64,000 nt of DNA from an uncultured Odoribacter sp. (GTDB lineage Bacteria > Bacteroidota > Bacteroidia > Bacteroidales > Marinifilaceae), in assembly GCA_910588375.1 (NCBI GenBank), contig CAJUQA010000004.1:1-64000 (forward strand), given 5' to 3'. Of this stretch, positions 24,268-32,524 are shown piece by piece. Each line of letters opens with the position of its first letter. Position 1 is the stretch's first letter. The position numbers and the translations under genes are program-made. The notes below the pieces were generated by a model. The model was not told the origin of the DNA, searched no databases, and was given only the letters and a program-made list of their open reading frames with translations.

Positions 24268-25020
24268 ATGGCAAAGAAGTCTATATTTTGGTCGGGCTGG
24301 TTGGTGGATAATCCGCTGACGGAAGACCCTAACGATTTCACACTGAAGGTGAAAGCGGGCAATATGGTTACCACCGAAGACATCGCCAAAGCGTTGCAGG
24401 CGGAAGGTACTGAATTCCAATTGGAAACCCTTGTTGATATTCTCAATAGGGGCGACCGTATCATTCGTAACAAACTGCTTGCCGGGTTTAGTGTAGGTAC
24501 TGGCGTGTTTTACGCTTATCCCAGCGTTTCCGGTGTGTGGCGTGACAAAAACGAGACGTTCGACGACAATCGTCACAAGGTGGGTGTGAATTTTCAATTG
24601 AGTGCTGCATTGCGTGAGGGAGTGAAAGAAGTGGGGGTGGAAGTGTTGGGCGTATCTTCTGCCGGTCCGGAGATTTCGGGCGTGACGGATACGTGGACGG
24701 GTGAGCTGAACGGGTTGATTACTCCGGACGAGGTGGTGAGTGTGAAAGGAAGCAATATTCAGCTGGCAGGTGAAGAAAACGAGCAGGGAATTTGGTTTGT
24801 GCGGGTGGATGACGGAACGAAAGTCGAGGTGGATATGCGCCGCCTGACGGTGAACAATCCCTCCGCGTTGTCGTTCCGGGTACCGAAGTTGGCGCCAGGG
24901 GATTATTGGTTGGAACTGACCACGCGTTACAGTAAAGGCCAATTGACGAAAGCCCCGCGCACCACGCGTTTCGAAAAGGTATTGAATGTACCTGCTGAGA
25001 CGACGGAAGCGGGTAGTTAG
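24268..25020 (+). CDS. HU-HIG protein (IHF-like domain plus DUF4469)
   Basis: A 250-aa protein. Residues 1-125 resemble the HU/IHF-like domain of Bacteroidetes (VTTEDIAKALQAEGTEFQLETLVDILN near 35 and RHKVGVNFQLSAALREGVKEV near 100). Residues 145-245 look like the Ig-like DUF4469 domain (PGDYWLELTTRYSKG near 212). This HU-HIG architecture is described as Bacteroidetes-specific; DNA binding is expected for the HU part but the role is not established. It has no signal peptide. It leads a run of envelope proteins on the same strand and is preceded by paired palindromes. Confidence 0.75.
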   Translation: MAKKSIFWSGWLVDNPLTEDPNDFTLKVKAGNMVTTEDIAKALQAEGTEFQLETLVDILNRGDRIIRNKLLAGFSVGTGVFYAYPSVSGVWRDKNETFDDNRHKVGVNFQLSAALREGVKEVGVEVLGVSSAGPEISGVTDTWTGELNGLITPDEVVSVKGSNIQLAGEENEQGIWFVRVDDGTKVEVDMRRLTVNNPSALSFRVPKLAPGDYWLELTTRYSKGQLTKAPRTTRFEKVLNVPAETTEAGS

Positions 25021-25032
25021 TGTTGAATTTTT

Positions 25033-25072
25033 AACTCCGGAGTGGGGTACGCACGTACCCCACTCCGGAGTT
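25033..25072 (+). other. Perfect 18-bp inverted repeat after the HU-HIG gene
   Basis: AACTCCGGAGTGGGGTAC is followed by the loop GCAC and its exact reverse complement. There is no T-run, so it is not a classic intrinsic terminator; it could block RNA decay or be a mobile palindrome. Confidence 0.85.
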
Positions 25073-25077
25073 GCTAT

Positions 25078-25140
25078 TGACTCCACCCTGGAGTACGTGC
25101 CTACTCCGCATCGGCGTGCGGGGCTACTCCGGAGGGGAAG
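25078..25140 (+). other. Second, degenerate hairpin array
   Basis: Right after the perfect hairpin come further pieces of the same motif (ACTCCACCCTGGAGTACGTG, CTACTCCG, CGTGCGGGGCTACTCCGGAG) that can form imperfect hairpins. They look like a decayed copy of the perfect inverted repeat. Confidence 0.5.
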
Positions 25141-25179
25141 AAACTATGGAATGATTGTTAATTTATAATATGATTTATG

Positions 25180-25548
25180 ATGAAAAGATTATTGAAAAAA
25201 GTGGTGGCGTGCTTGGGTGTGGCATGCCTGTGTATTGGATTGTGCGGGGGGTGTTCGGATAACGATGATTATGAGGTGTATGCAGTTTTGTATGGAGTGG
25301 TGACTGATAATGAAACCGGCGAACCGATTGAAAATGCGACGGTGACGATTTCCCCTTCGAGTTATACCCAAAAAACGGATATGACAGGGAGTTTTCGTTT
25401 TGAAAAGTTGGAACCGCAGTCTTATACAATTGTTGTACAGAAAACGGGTTATCAGGTCAATCGTAAGAACGTTACCGCAATCAGTGGTGAGGAAATGGAG
25501 GTGAATATTCCTTTGATATTAATTGATACAGAAAATAATAGTAATTAA
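25180..25548 (+). CDS. Small lipoprotein with CarboxypepD_reg domain
   Basis: A 122-aa lipoprotein: a signal peptide with lipobox CGGC near residue 24 and one Ig-like CarboxypepD_reg/PEGA-type domain (GVVTDNETGEPIENATVTI near 38-56, MTGSFRFEKLEPQSYTI near 67). Such domains sit in envelope proteins of Bacteroidetes and mediate folding or binding rather than catalysis. Its stop overlaps the start of the next lipoprotein (TAATGA), so the two are translationally coupled. The ATG at 25180 is used; one codon upstream another ATG is possible. Confidence 0.7.
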   Translation: MKRLLKKVVACLGVACLCIGLCGGCSDNDDYEVYAVLYGVVTDNETGEPIENATVTISPSSYTQKTDMTGSFRFEKLEPQSYTIVVQKTGYQVNRKNVTAISGEEMEVNIPLILIDTENNSN

Positions 25549-27452
25549 TGAAAATTATGAAACGGATTTTTTATTTGTTTTTTGTAGCTGTTGCTTTTTT
25601 TGCTTGTTCCAAAGATTCTGTGGAGATTCTTCCCGGCGGGATTACGGGAAGCGTGTCGGATAAGACTACGGGTGAACCTGTGGCAACGGTGAATGTGAGT
25701 TTGTCTCCAGGCGGACAATCAACGGTAACGGGCAGTGACGGTACCTTCGGTTTTGCAGAACTTGATGCAGGGACCTACACCGTCGCTATTCGCAAAGAGG
25801 GGTATCTGGCCAATGAAGGTAAATTTAGCGTTGTACAAGGGAAACAGACGCCGGCGCATTTGCTTATCGAACGAATTCCTGCCGTTGTGACCACAGACCC
25901 AACGATTGTGGATTTTGGCAGTGATGCCAGCGTAAATACGCTTTCCTTTAAAATTGTTAATAGCAGTTATGAGGATTTGGCTTGGGAAATAGAGCATAAT
26001 TGCCCGTGGGTACAGGAGGTCAAGCCTAAAAGCGGTACTTTGGAATATGGTAAAACCGGGACGATTGTGGTCGTGATTGACCGTGATTTGTTGGATGCAG
26101 GGGAGAATAAAACCATTCTGGTTGTAAAATCTTCCGATGGCAGTTCGCAGGTGGAAGTGAAGGCCGTTGGGGCGGAGCGTAAATTGCCTGCACTAAATAC
26201 ACTTGTCGTTACTGAAATTGCACCAACATCCGCAACACTTCAAGGAGAAATAATTGAAATAGGAATTCCTGCTTACACGGAACGAGGATTTGTTTACAAC
26301 ACCGAACCGATGCCGACATTAGAAAATACGCTGAAACCGCTCACTGCTCCCGTAACGGACAGTGCTATTTACTTCTGTCGCTTAGAGGGATTGACATTCG
26401 GTAATACCTATTATGTACGGGCGTATGCCAAGAATAACAAGGGCATTGCTTATGCAACCAATGAGGTCTCGTTCACGACAAAAGCCGCATCTCCGGAAGT
26501 TTCTATTCAACTGGCAACAGATGTGGATGTCGTAAACGGCTTTGCCGTACTTCACGGAAGTATAGACAAGGCGGGGGAGCCGGCATATATGGAACGCGGA
26601 TTTGTATATGCTTTACAAACCACACCTACTGTTGAGGATAGCAAAATAGAAGTAGCGGGGATGGGTATAGGGGAATTTATGGCAAACCTTTCAAATTTGA
26701 TACTTGATAAAATATATTATGTACGAGCGTATGCAGTTCATGAAGGAGGTGTGGTATATAGTGATTCGAGCATCACCGTCTCCACCCATGCTGTATTACC
26801 GCAAGTTACGACACAGGAACTATTGGATGTGGGTATTGCAGCTGGAACAGCTACTTTGAGGGGAACCATTGTCAGTGCTGGTATTCCTGCTTATACAGAA
26901 CGTGGATTCGTGTACAGCACAACAAATAATCCTACAATTTACGACAATAAAATTGTGGCGAATGGTACGGAAGTGGAAACTTCTTTTAGTGTATATACGG
27001 ATGAATTACCTAAAGGAAAAGACTATTTCGTTCGGGCTTATGCGATAAATCGCGGAGGGGTGGTTTATGGTACTGAAGTCTCGACGGAATGGATGGCATT
27101 ACCTGCAGAAGGAATAGGTGTACAGAAGGCTAATATAGGAAAATATGACTGGGATGTTGCAAATGAAGCGTGTAAAAATTCGACTATAGGAGGATATACC
27201 GATTGGCGTTTACCAACAATTGAGGAATTAATGAAACTTTATATAAATGAAGAAAAAATAGGAGGATTTCAAAAACGAGATATGTGGGGTTATGAGGTGT
27301 GCTATTGGAGTTCTACTTCTTCTGTTGGTATTGGTGAAGATCCTCATATAGGTAGTTATTATTATTACTATAATATGTGTTTTGCAAATGGTAAAAAATA
27401 CACTCGGTCATCTGGAACTGCGTATGTTCGTTGCGTCCGCACTCTTAAATAA
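25548..27452 (+). CDS. Multidomain surface lipoprotein A with Lcl/DUF1566 C-terminus
   Basis: A 634-aa lipoprotein (signal with FFACSK near residues 18-23). In order: a CarboxypepD_reg domain (SGSVSDKTTGEPV... about 30-110), a BACON-like Ig domain (NTLSFKIVN near 125, about 115-205), three repeats of an FN3-like unit of about 95 aa (each with PAYxERGFVY and YYVRAYA; about 215-515) and a C-terminal Lcl/DUF1566 domain (TDWRLPTIEELMKLY near 552, ending YVRCVRTLK). The architecture points to a surface-exposed binding protein. The next gene is a close paralogue. Function is unknown; carbohydrate or peptide binding is plausible. Confidence 0.8.
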   Translation: MKIMKRIFYLFFVAVAFFACSKDSVEILPGGITGSVSDKTTGEPVATVNVSLSPGGQSTVTGSDGTFGFAELDAGTYTVAIRKEGYLANEGKFSVVQGKQTPAHLLIERIPAVVTTDPTIVDFGSDASVNTLSFKIVNSSYEDLAWEIEHNCPWVQEVKPKSGTLEYGKTGTIVVVIDRDLLDAGENKTILVVKSSDGSSQVEVKAVGAERKLPALNTLVVTEIAPTSATLQGEIIEIGIPAYTERGFVYNTEPMPTLENTLKPLTAPVTDSAIYFCRLEGLTFGNTYYVRAYAKNNKGIAYATNEVSFTTKAASPEVSIQLATDVDVVNGFAVLHGSIDKAGEPAYMERGFVYALQTTPTVEDSKIEVAGMGIGEFMANLSNLILDKIYYVRAYAVHEGGVVYSDSSITVSTHAVLPQVTTQELLDVGIAAGTATLRGTIVSAGIPAYTERGFVYSTTNNPTIYDNKIVANGTEVETSFSVYTDELPKGKDYFVRAYAINRGGVVYGTEVSTEWMALPAEGIGVQKANIGKYDWDVANEACKNSTIGGYTDWRLPTIEELMKLYINEEKIGGFQKRDMWGYEVCYWSSTSSVGIGEDPHIGSYYYYYNMCFANGKKYTRSSGTAYVRCVRTLK

Positions 27453-27485
27453 AAATCGAATTACGAAATTTAAAACAAAATAACA

Positions 27486-29405
27486 ATGAAATCATTCCTT
27501 TGGCTTTGGGGATTCGTTTTTATTTTTATCGCTTGTTCGAAAAGTGAAAGGATAGAGCCTGCAACAGGTAGCATTGCGGGGAGTGTGTCGGACAAAACCA
27601 CGGGGGAACCCGTGGGGACGGTGAGCGTGAGTTTGTCTCCCGGTGGACAATCGACTGTGACGGGTAGCGATGGGACTTTCGGTTTTGTTGAACTCGAAGC
27701 AGGAGAGCATACTATTGTTGTCCGTAAGGAGGGATATTTGTCCAATGAGAATAAGTTTAGCGTTATATTGGGGAAACAGATGCCGGCGCATTTGCTTATC
27801 GAACGAATTCCTGCCGTGATAACCACAGAGCCTACGATAGTGGATTTTGGAAGTGATGCCAATGTAAATACGCTTTCATTCAAAATTGTCAATCGCGGTT
27901 ATGGGGATTTGGCGTGGGAGATCGAGCAAAACTGTCCATGGATACAAGAGGTAAAACCGAAAAGCGGTACGTTGGAATTTGAAAAAACCGGAACGATAGT
28001 GGTCGTGATTGACCGTGATTTGTTGACTGCCGGGGAGAATAAAACCGTTTTAGTCATGAAATCAACGAATGGTAGTTCCCAAGTCGAAGTGAAGGCAGTC
28101 GGGGAGGAACGCAGGTTGCCGGTGCTCAATGTGTTGGATGCAACGGATGTTGCGGCTACAACGGCGAAGCTCAACGCTGCTGTGTTGGATGCCGGTGCGC
28201 CTAAATATACGAAATTGGGATTTGTGTATGATACGTTGCCGGAACCTTCGTTGGAAAGGGCCATGAGGAAGTTGAGTGTGGCACTTTTATCTGCCACCCA
28301 ATTTGATTATTCCCTTGACAATTTGACCCTTGGTAAGACTTATTATGTTCGGGCTTATGCCAAGAATGCTAACGGTATGGTTTATAGTAGTAATGAAATC
28401 TCTTTTACAACACAGGCAACACTTCCGGAGGTTTCTGTGCAGGAAGCGACGGAAGTGGATGTTTTGAACGGCAGTGCCATATTGCAGGGAACGGTAATCA
28501 ACGCAGGTGATCCATGTTATGTTGAAAAAGGATTTGTGTATGGTACGGGTATGAACCCGACAGTCGAAAATAACAAAGTGGTTGTAGACGGTACGGCGGA
28601 AGGAGGTTTTAAAACCAATCTTTCCGTATTGCCGCTTGAACAGTTGTTTTACGTGCGTGCTTATGCCGTGAGTGTTGCTGGGACGGTTTACAGTTCCGAC
28701 AATGCGAAAGTTTCTACCCAAAAAGTGTTGCCGGAAGTGACAACACAAGAGGCTACGGATACTTATGTGGCAGCGGGTATGGCCGTTCTGCATGGAACAG
28801 TTGTCAGTGCGGGGTCTCCCGTTTATACCGAACGGGGATTTGTGTATGGAACGACACAGGCTCCGACGATAAACGACAGGAAAGTTGTTGCAGAGGGAAG
28901 CGGAAGTGTTAATTCTTTTTCCTGTAAAGTGACGGATTTACCGGAAGGTGTTGGTTATGTCCGTGCATATGCCACCAATTCTGCCGGGACAGTCTATGGA
29001 AATGTTGTTACGGTGAAGCCGACATGGATTGAGTTGCGGGTTAATGGAAGTAAAATTGCAGTCCAGCGGGAAGATATTGGTATGGGAAGTAGAGCAGAAA
29101 TGATTGAAAAGTGTAAAAACTCCAAATTGGAGGCTTATACCGATTGGCGTCTTCCGACAAAAGAAGAATTGACTGTTATCTATGAAAATCGAGAAGCTAT
29201 TGGTGGTTTTTGCACACAGGCTAATAGTGATAAATCGTATTATTGGAGTTCCAGCATATGGATGTCGTCAAAGCCTATACCGGGAACGAAATTTGCGTCC
29301 AAGGTGTATCATTATTACCATTTGTATTTTTATGATGGTTCATTGGTATGGACGGACTTTACGACTAAAATTTTTTCCGCTCGCTGTGTGCGGACAATAG
29401 AATGA
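27486..29405 (+). CDS. Multidomain surface lipoprotein B, paralogue of A
   Basis: A 639-aa lipoprotein (lipobox FIACSK near residue 16) with the same layout as the preceding gene: CarboxypepD_reg, BACON-like, three FN3-like repeats and a Lcl/DUF1566 C-terminus (TDWRLPTKEELTVIY, ending ARCVRTIE). The first ~205 residues are almost identical to protein A, whereas the FN3-like repeats are only similar and the C-terminal domains differ clearly. The uneven similarity suggests duplication with later gene conversion of the 5' part or diversifying selection on the 3' part. Confidence 0.8.
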   Translation: MKSFLWLWGFVFIFIACSKSERIEPATGSIAGSVSDKTTGEPVGTVSVSLSPGGQSTVTGSDGTFGFVELEAGEHTIVVRKEGYLSNENKFSVILGKQMPAHLLIERIPAVITTEPTIVDFGSDANVNTLSFKIVNRGYGDLAWEIEQNCPWIQEVKPKSGTLEFEKTGTIVVVIDRDLLTAGENKTVLVMKSTNGSSQVEVKAVGEERRLPVLNVLDATDVAATTAKLNAAVLDAGAPKYTKLGFVYDTLPEPSLERAMRKLSVALLSATQFDYSLDNLTLGKTYYVRAYAKNANGMVYSSNEISFTTQATLPEVSVQEATEVDVLNGSAILQGTVINAGDPCYVEKGFVYGTGMNPTVENNKVVVDGTAEGGFKTNLSVLPLEQLFYVRAYAVSVAGTVYSSDNAKVSTQKVLPEVTTQEATDTYVAAGMAVLHGTVVSAGSPVYTERGFVYGTTQAPTINDRKVVAEGSGSVNSFSCKVTDLPEGVGYVRAYATNSAGTVYGNVVTVKPTWIELRVNGSKIAVQREDIGMGSRAEMIEKCKNSKLEAYTDWRLPTKEELTVIYENREAIGGFCTQANSDKSYYWSSSIWMSSKPIPGTKFASKVYHYYHLYFYDGSLVWTDFTTKIFSARCVRTIE

Positions 29406-29453
29406 AAAAAGAAAATTAATAAATGATTTGTTTAACTTTAAAATGAAATGATT

Positions 29454-30053
29454 ATGAAAACAGTAATGTATGTGTTGGCAGTTGTAATGCTGTCGTTTGT
29501 TTGTAATATGGATGTACAAGCTCAAAGTAAAAAGGATGTGAAAACCCGTACCAAACAGTTGATAAAAGAGGGATGGAAAGTGGAAGGAACTACGACGATA
29601 CAAGCGGCTTTGGCACGGATAGAGGGGCAGCGAGGATCTAAAGAAATCTTGGTCGGCTCCAGTTACGGTAGCAAAAAAATGAATTTGGCTAAAGCAAAAG
29701 CAAGGAATAATGCCATTAATGAGTATGCCGAATACGGTAAGTCTATGGTGAAAGGCCGTATCAATACGGAGTTAGCGGATATTAACGAAGAAGAAGTTGA
29801 TAATCTCGTGGAAGGTTTTGAAAGAATGGTGGTGCGGGAACTAGAAGGTGAGATTTCCGTGCCCGAATTGGTGCTGTACCGGGGAGAGAATGGAAATTAT
29901 GATGTGCAGTGTTTTTATCTTGTTGATGAGACCCGTGCTGCCAGAGTGAGAGCCAATGCCATGAAGAAGGCTTTGGAAGAGGCAGACATTGCCCATGAGT
30001 ATGGCAATAAGATTTCTAATTTCGTAAAGGAGGGTTTTGACAATGCAAAGTAG
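29454..30053 (+). CDS. Exported 199-aa protein
   Basis: An exported protein with a clear signal peptide (MKTVMYVLAVVMLSF...VQAQS). The mature part starts with KKDVKTRTKQLIKEGWKVEG and is dominated by helical, charged segments (NLAKAKARNNAINEYAEYGKSM). Gly/Ser-Lys stretches in the middle and the overall size resemble LPP20-like envelope proteins, but I do not claim that family. It overlaps the start of the next gene and is followed by a DUF5683-type protein whose N-terminal half has similar features, so the pair may act together. Confidence 0.6.
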   Translation: MKTVMYVLAVVMLSFVCNMDVQAQSKKDVKTRTKQLIKEGWKVEGTTTIQAALARIEGQRGSKEILVGSSYGSKKMNLAKAKARNNAINEYAEYGKSMVKGRINTELADINEEEVDNLVEGFERMVVRELEGEISVPELVLYRGENGNYDVQCFYLVDETRAARVRANAMKKALEEADIAHEYGNKISNFVKEGFDNAK

Positions 30054-30945
30054 TTGTTACCGTAGTTTAATAGTTATTGGTTTGTTGCTGATGTCTGTTA
30101 TGGCATCAGCACAAAACGATGCTTCGGACCGGTTAAAGCCGAAGTGGTTGAATGCAACTCCCAAACCTTCCAATTCCTCATTTGTGTATGTGATTAAATC
30201 CGCTATGGGGAGAACGCAGGAAGAAGCACGAAATGCGTGTTTCGATGAATTGATGGCAGATATGGGATTTGAAAAAGGAATGAGCGTTACCGTTAATACT
30301 ACGTCTTTGGATCAGGAAAATCTGATATATCGGGATGGTCAAGCATTGGAATATTCCGAAAGCAGTTTCCAAAGGAAAAGTATTATTAAGGGGAAAGAGG
30401 TTTTTGTACAGGGCTTGAAAATTGATGAATATTGGGTACGGCAAGCAGACGGTCAGATTTATCTGACGACGCTATATGCCCGTTCGCAATTGGATACGAA
30501 ACCGAGGTTTGACCGTGTGGAATTGACGGAACATTACGGGATGCAAGGTTTGTGGCGGTCACTTATTATTCCGGGTTGGGGACAGTTTTACAAGAAAGCT
30601 AACCTTAAAGGCGGATTGTTTCTTGGCGGTTGTGCGGCTTTGGCTGTCGGAGCCGTTTTTATGGAGAGCCAACGCACTGATTATGTGGATAAAATTACGA
30701 AAACGCATGATGCGAATTTGAAGCGGAGTTATGCAACGAAACGCGATCATTTTGCTACGGGGCGGAATGTTTGTATCGGAGTGGGAGCGGCTTTTTATAT
30801 TTATAATTTGATTGATGCTGTTGCGGCTCCGGGAGCCCGCCGCGCAGTGGTGAAAGCACGTAATCGGAATGGACGTAGCTATGCTGTTGCGCCGACAGTG
30901 TTGAACGGGGAAACACCCGGTTTGGCGGCCAGTTTTACATTTTAA
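30043..30945 (+). CDS. Exported protein with DUF5683-like C-terminus
   Basis: A 300-aa protein with a signal peptide ending at ASAQ. The first half (about 25-160) is a soluble domain with a central SAMGRTQEEARNACF segment similar in style to the preceding protein. The second half has RSLIIPGWGQFYKKANLKGG near residue 168, the hallmark of DUF5683-type membrane proteins, with two hydrophobic segments near 190-210 and 245-260. It probably anchors to a membrane. The ATG at 30043 lies inside the end of the previous gene, indicating coupling. A clear terminator follows, ending this transcript. Confidence 0.7.
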   Translation: MQSSCYRSLIVIGLLLMSVMASAQNDASDRLKPKWLNATPKPSNSSFVYVIKSAMGRTQEEARNACFDELMADMGFEKGMSVTVNTTSLDQENLIYRDGQALEYSESSFQRKSIIKGKEVFVQGLKIDEYWVRQADGQIYLTTLYARSQLDTKPRFDRVELTEHYGMQGLWRSLIIPGWGQFYKKANLKGGLFLGGCAALAVGAVFMESQRTDYVDKITKTHDANLKRSYATKRDHFATGRNVCIGVGAAFYIYNLIDAVAAPGARRAVVKARNRNGRSYAVAPTVLNGETPGLAASFTF

Positions 30946-30953
30946 ATTGTATG

Positions 30954-30985
30954 GGGAATCGGGGGACCGATTCCCTGTTTTTTTT
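30954..30985 (+). terminator. Terminator after the DUF5683-like gene
   Basis: A perfect stem GGGAATCGG / CCGATTCCC with loop GGGA and a run of eight T residues. Confidence 0.9.
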
Positions 30986-30993
30986 AGAAAGTT

Positions 30994-32469
30994 ATGAGAA
31001 AAGTTTATTGTATATTGGTTGTCTGTGGCTTGGGGTGTTGGGGAGGTGGGGTGGTTGCCCAGACGTTTGAAGAGTATAAAAAACAGGTATGGGAGAAATT
31101 CAATGCGTATAAGGCGGAGGAGTGGCGGAAGTTCAAGGAGTACCGGGATAAGGTGAATGCGGAGTTTGCGGAGTATATGCGGCAGGAGTGGACAAAGCGC
31201 GAGGCGGAGCCGGCAATTCCTGTTCCGGAACGTCCGGAGCCGACGAAACCGGTAGTGAAAGACCCGAACCGGCAGCCGATGTATGATCCGCTGCCTTTTG
31301 ACGGGGTGCATCCGGTACCCAAGGTGGTGCCCGTGCCGCAGCCGGTGGCACCGTTGCCCGATGTGGTTGTTCCCAAGCGACGTCCGACATTTTCTTTCCA
31401 GTTTTACGGTTCCCCTTGTCGGATTTCATTGTCGGAGGAACATCGTTTTAAGTTGAAGGGGACGGATGAAAACAGTGTTGCCGATGCGTGGACATTTTTG
31501 TCTTCGGACAGTTATTTCTCGGTGTTTGTGGAGTGTGTGAAGTTGCGTGCCGATTTGCAGCTGTGTGATTGGGGGTATGTGCGATTGGTGGAGAAAATGT
31601 CTGAGGCGTTTTTCCCGGCAGAACAGCGGAATGAAGCGCGATTGTTGCAAATGTATCTCCTCACGCAGTCGGGGTATAAGGTGCGTATTGCCAGGACAGA
31701 AGGGCAATTGGTGTTGCTGTTGCCGTCGAAGGACGAAATATATGAGTATTCCTATCTGAATTTGAAAGGTGAAAAGTATTACGTTATAGCCCCGTCGTTG
31801 AAGCAGCGTTCTTTTCATGTTTTTGAGCGGGAGTTTCCGGAGGAGCAGTTGTTTTCGTTACAGATCCCCTCTCATCCATTGTTGGCTGCTGCACCCTCTA
31901 AGCCTCGTCGTTTGGTATCTAAGCGTTATCCGGAGATTTCGGTAGAGACGGCAGTGAACCGCAATTTGATAGCTTTTTACAATGATTATCCGAAAAGTAA
32001 TGCGTGGGATGTGTATGTACGGGCGTCGCTGGATGAAGAGGTAAAGGAAGAGTTGTATCCTGCTTTACAGAAAGCGATTGCAGGGAAGAATAAGGCGGAG
32101 GCAGCCAATGTCTTGATTAATTTTGTGCAGACGGCGTTTGAGTATCAAACCGACCAAGAACAGTTCGGGGTGGAACGGCCGCTTTTTCCCGATGAAACAC
32201 TTTATTATCCTTACAGCGATTGTGAAGACCGGGCGATACTTTATTCCGTGCTGATGCGGGAGCTGCTGGGGTTGGATGTTGTTTTGCTCCACTATCCGAA
32301 TCATCTGGCGACGGCGGTTTATTTCGGAGAGGAGGAGGTGCCGGGGGACTATTTCGCGTTGGAGGGACGGCGGTATGTGGTTTGCGACCCGACGTATATC
32401 AATGCCAACATTGGCGAAAGCATGCCGCGGTACAAAACCGCAAAAGCGAAGATTGTCCGCGTGAATTAA
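30994..32469 (+). CDS. Exported transglutaminase-like protein
   Basis: A 491-aa exported protein (signal peptide ending VVAQT). Residues 22-65 form a repetitive helical stretch (FEEYKKQVWEKFNAYKAEEW...), followed by a Pro/Val-rich linker (about 70-130) and a large C-terminal part. Near residue 411 YPYSDCEDRAILYSVLM carries the D-C-x-D motif of bacterial transglutaminase-like cysteine proteases; HLATAV near 445 and CDPTYINANIG near 470 supply the His and Asp of the triad. Protease or cross-linking activity in the envelope is expected. It sits just after a terminator but close to the envelope gene run and probably belongs with it. Confidence 0.75.
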   Translation: MRKVYCILVVCGLGCWGGGVVAQTFEEYKKQVWEKFNAYKAEEWRKFKEYRDKVNAEFAEYMRQEWTKREAEPAIPVPERPEPTKPVVKDPNRQPMYDPLPFDGVHPVPKVVPVPQPVAPLPDVVVPKRRPTFSFQFYGSPCRISLSEEHRFKLKGTDENSVADAWTFLSSDSYFSVFVECVKLRADLQLCDWGYVRLVEKMSEAFFPAEQRNEARLLQMYLLTQSGYKVRIARTEGQLVLLLPSKDEIYEYSYLNLKGEKYYVIAPSLKQRSFHVFEREFPEEQLFSLQIPSHPLLAAAPSKPRRLVSKRYPEISVETAVNRNLIAFYNDYPKSNAWDVYVRASLDEEVKEELYPALQKAIAGKNKAEAANVLINFVQTAFEYQTDQEQFGVERPLFPDETLYYPYSDCEDRAILYSVLMRELLGLDVVLLHYPNHLATAVYFGEEEVPGDYFALEGRRYVVCDPTYINANIGESMPRYKTAKAKIVRVN

Positions 32470-32474
32470 GAGGT

Positions 32475-32518
32475 AAATAAAGTGTGTTGATCAATGGTTT
32501 GATAGACACACTTTATTT
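32475..32518. terminator. Bidirectional terminator
   Basis: AAATAAAGTGTGT (32475-32487) pairs perfectly with ACACACTTTATTT (32506-32518) between two convergent genes; each stem arm has a T-rich end. Confidence 0.85.
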
Positions 32519-32524
32519 TATGGA

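Noticed and set aside
24250..25086. Minus-strand frame of 278 codons opposite the HU-HIG gene
   Set aside because: It is antisense to a well-supported gene and its start lies in the perfect hairpin; the similarity between its start and a plus-strand frame is only the palindrome read from both sides.
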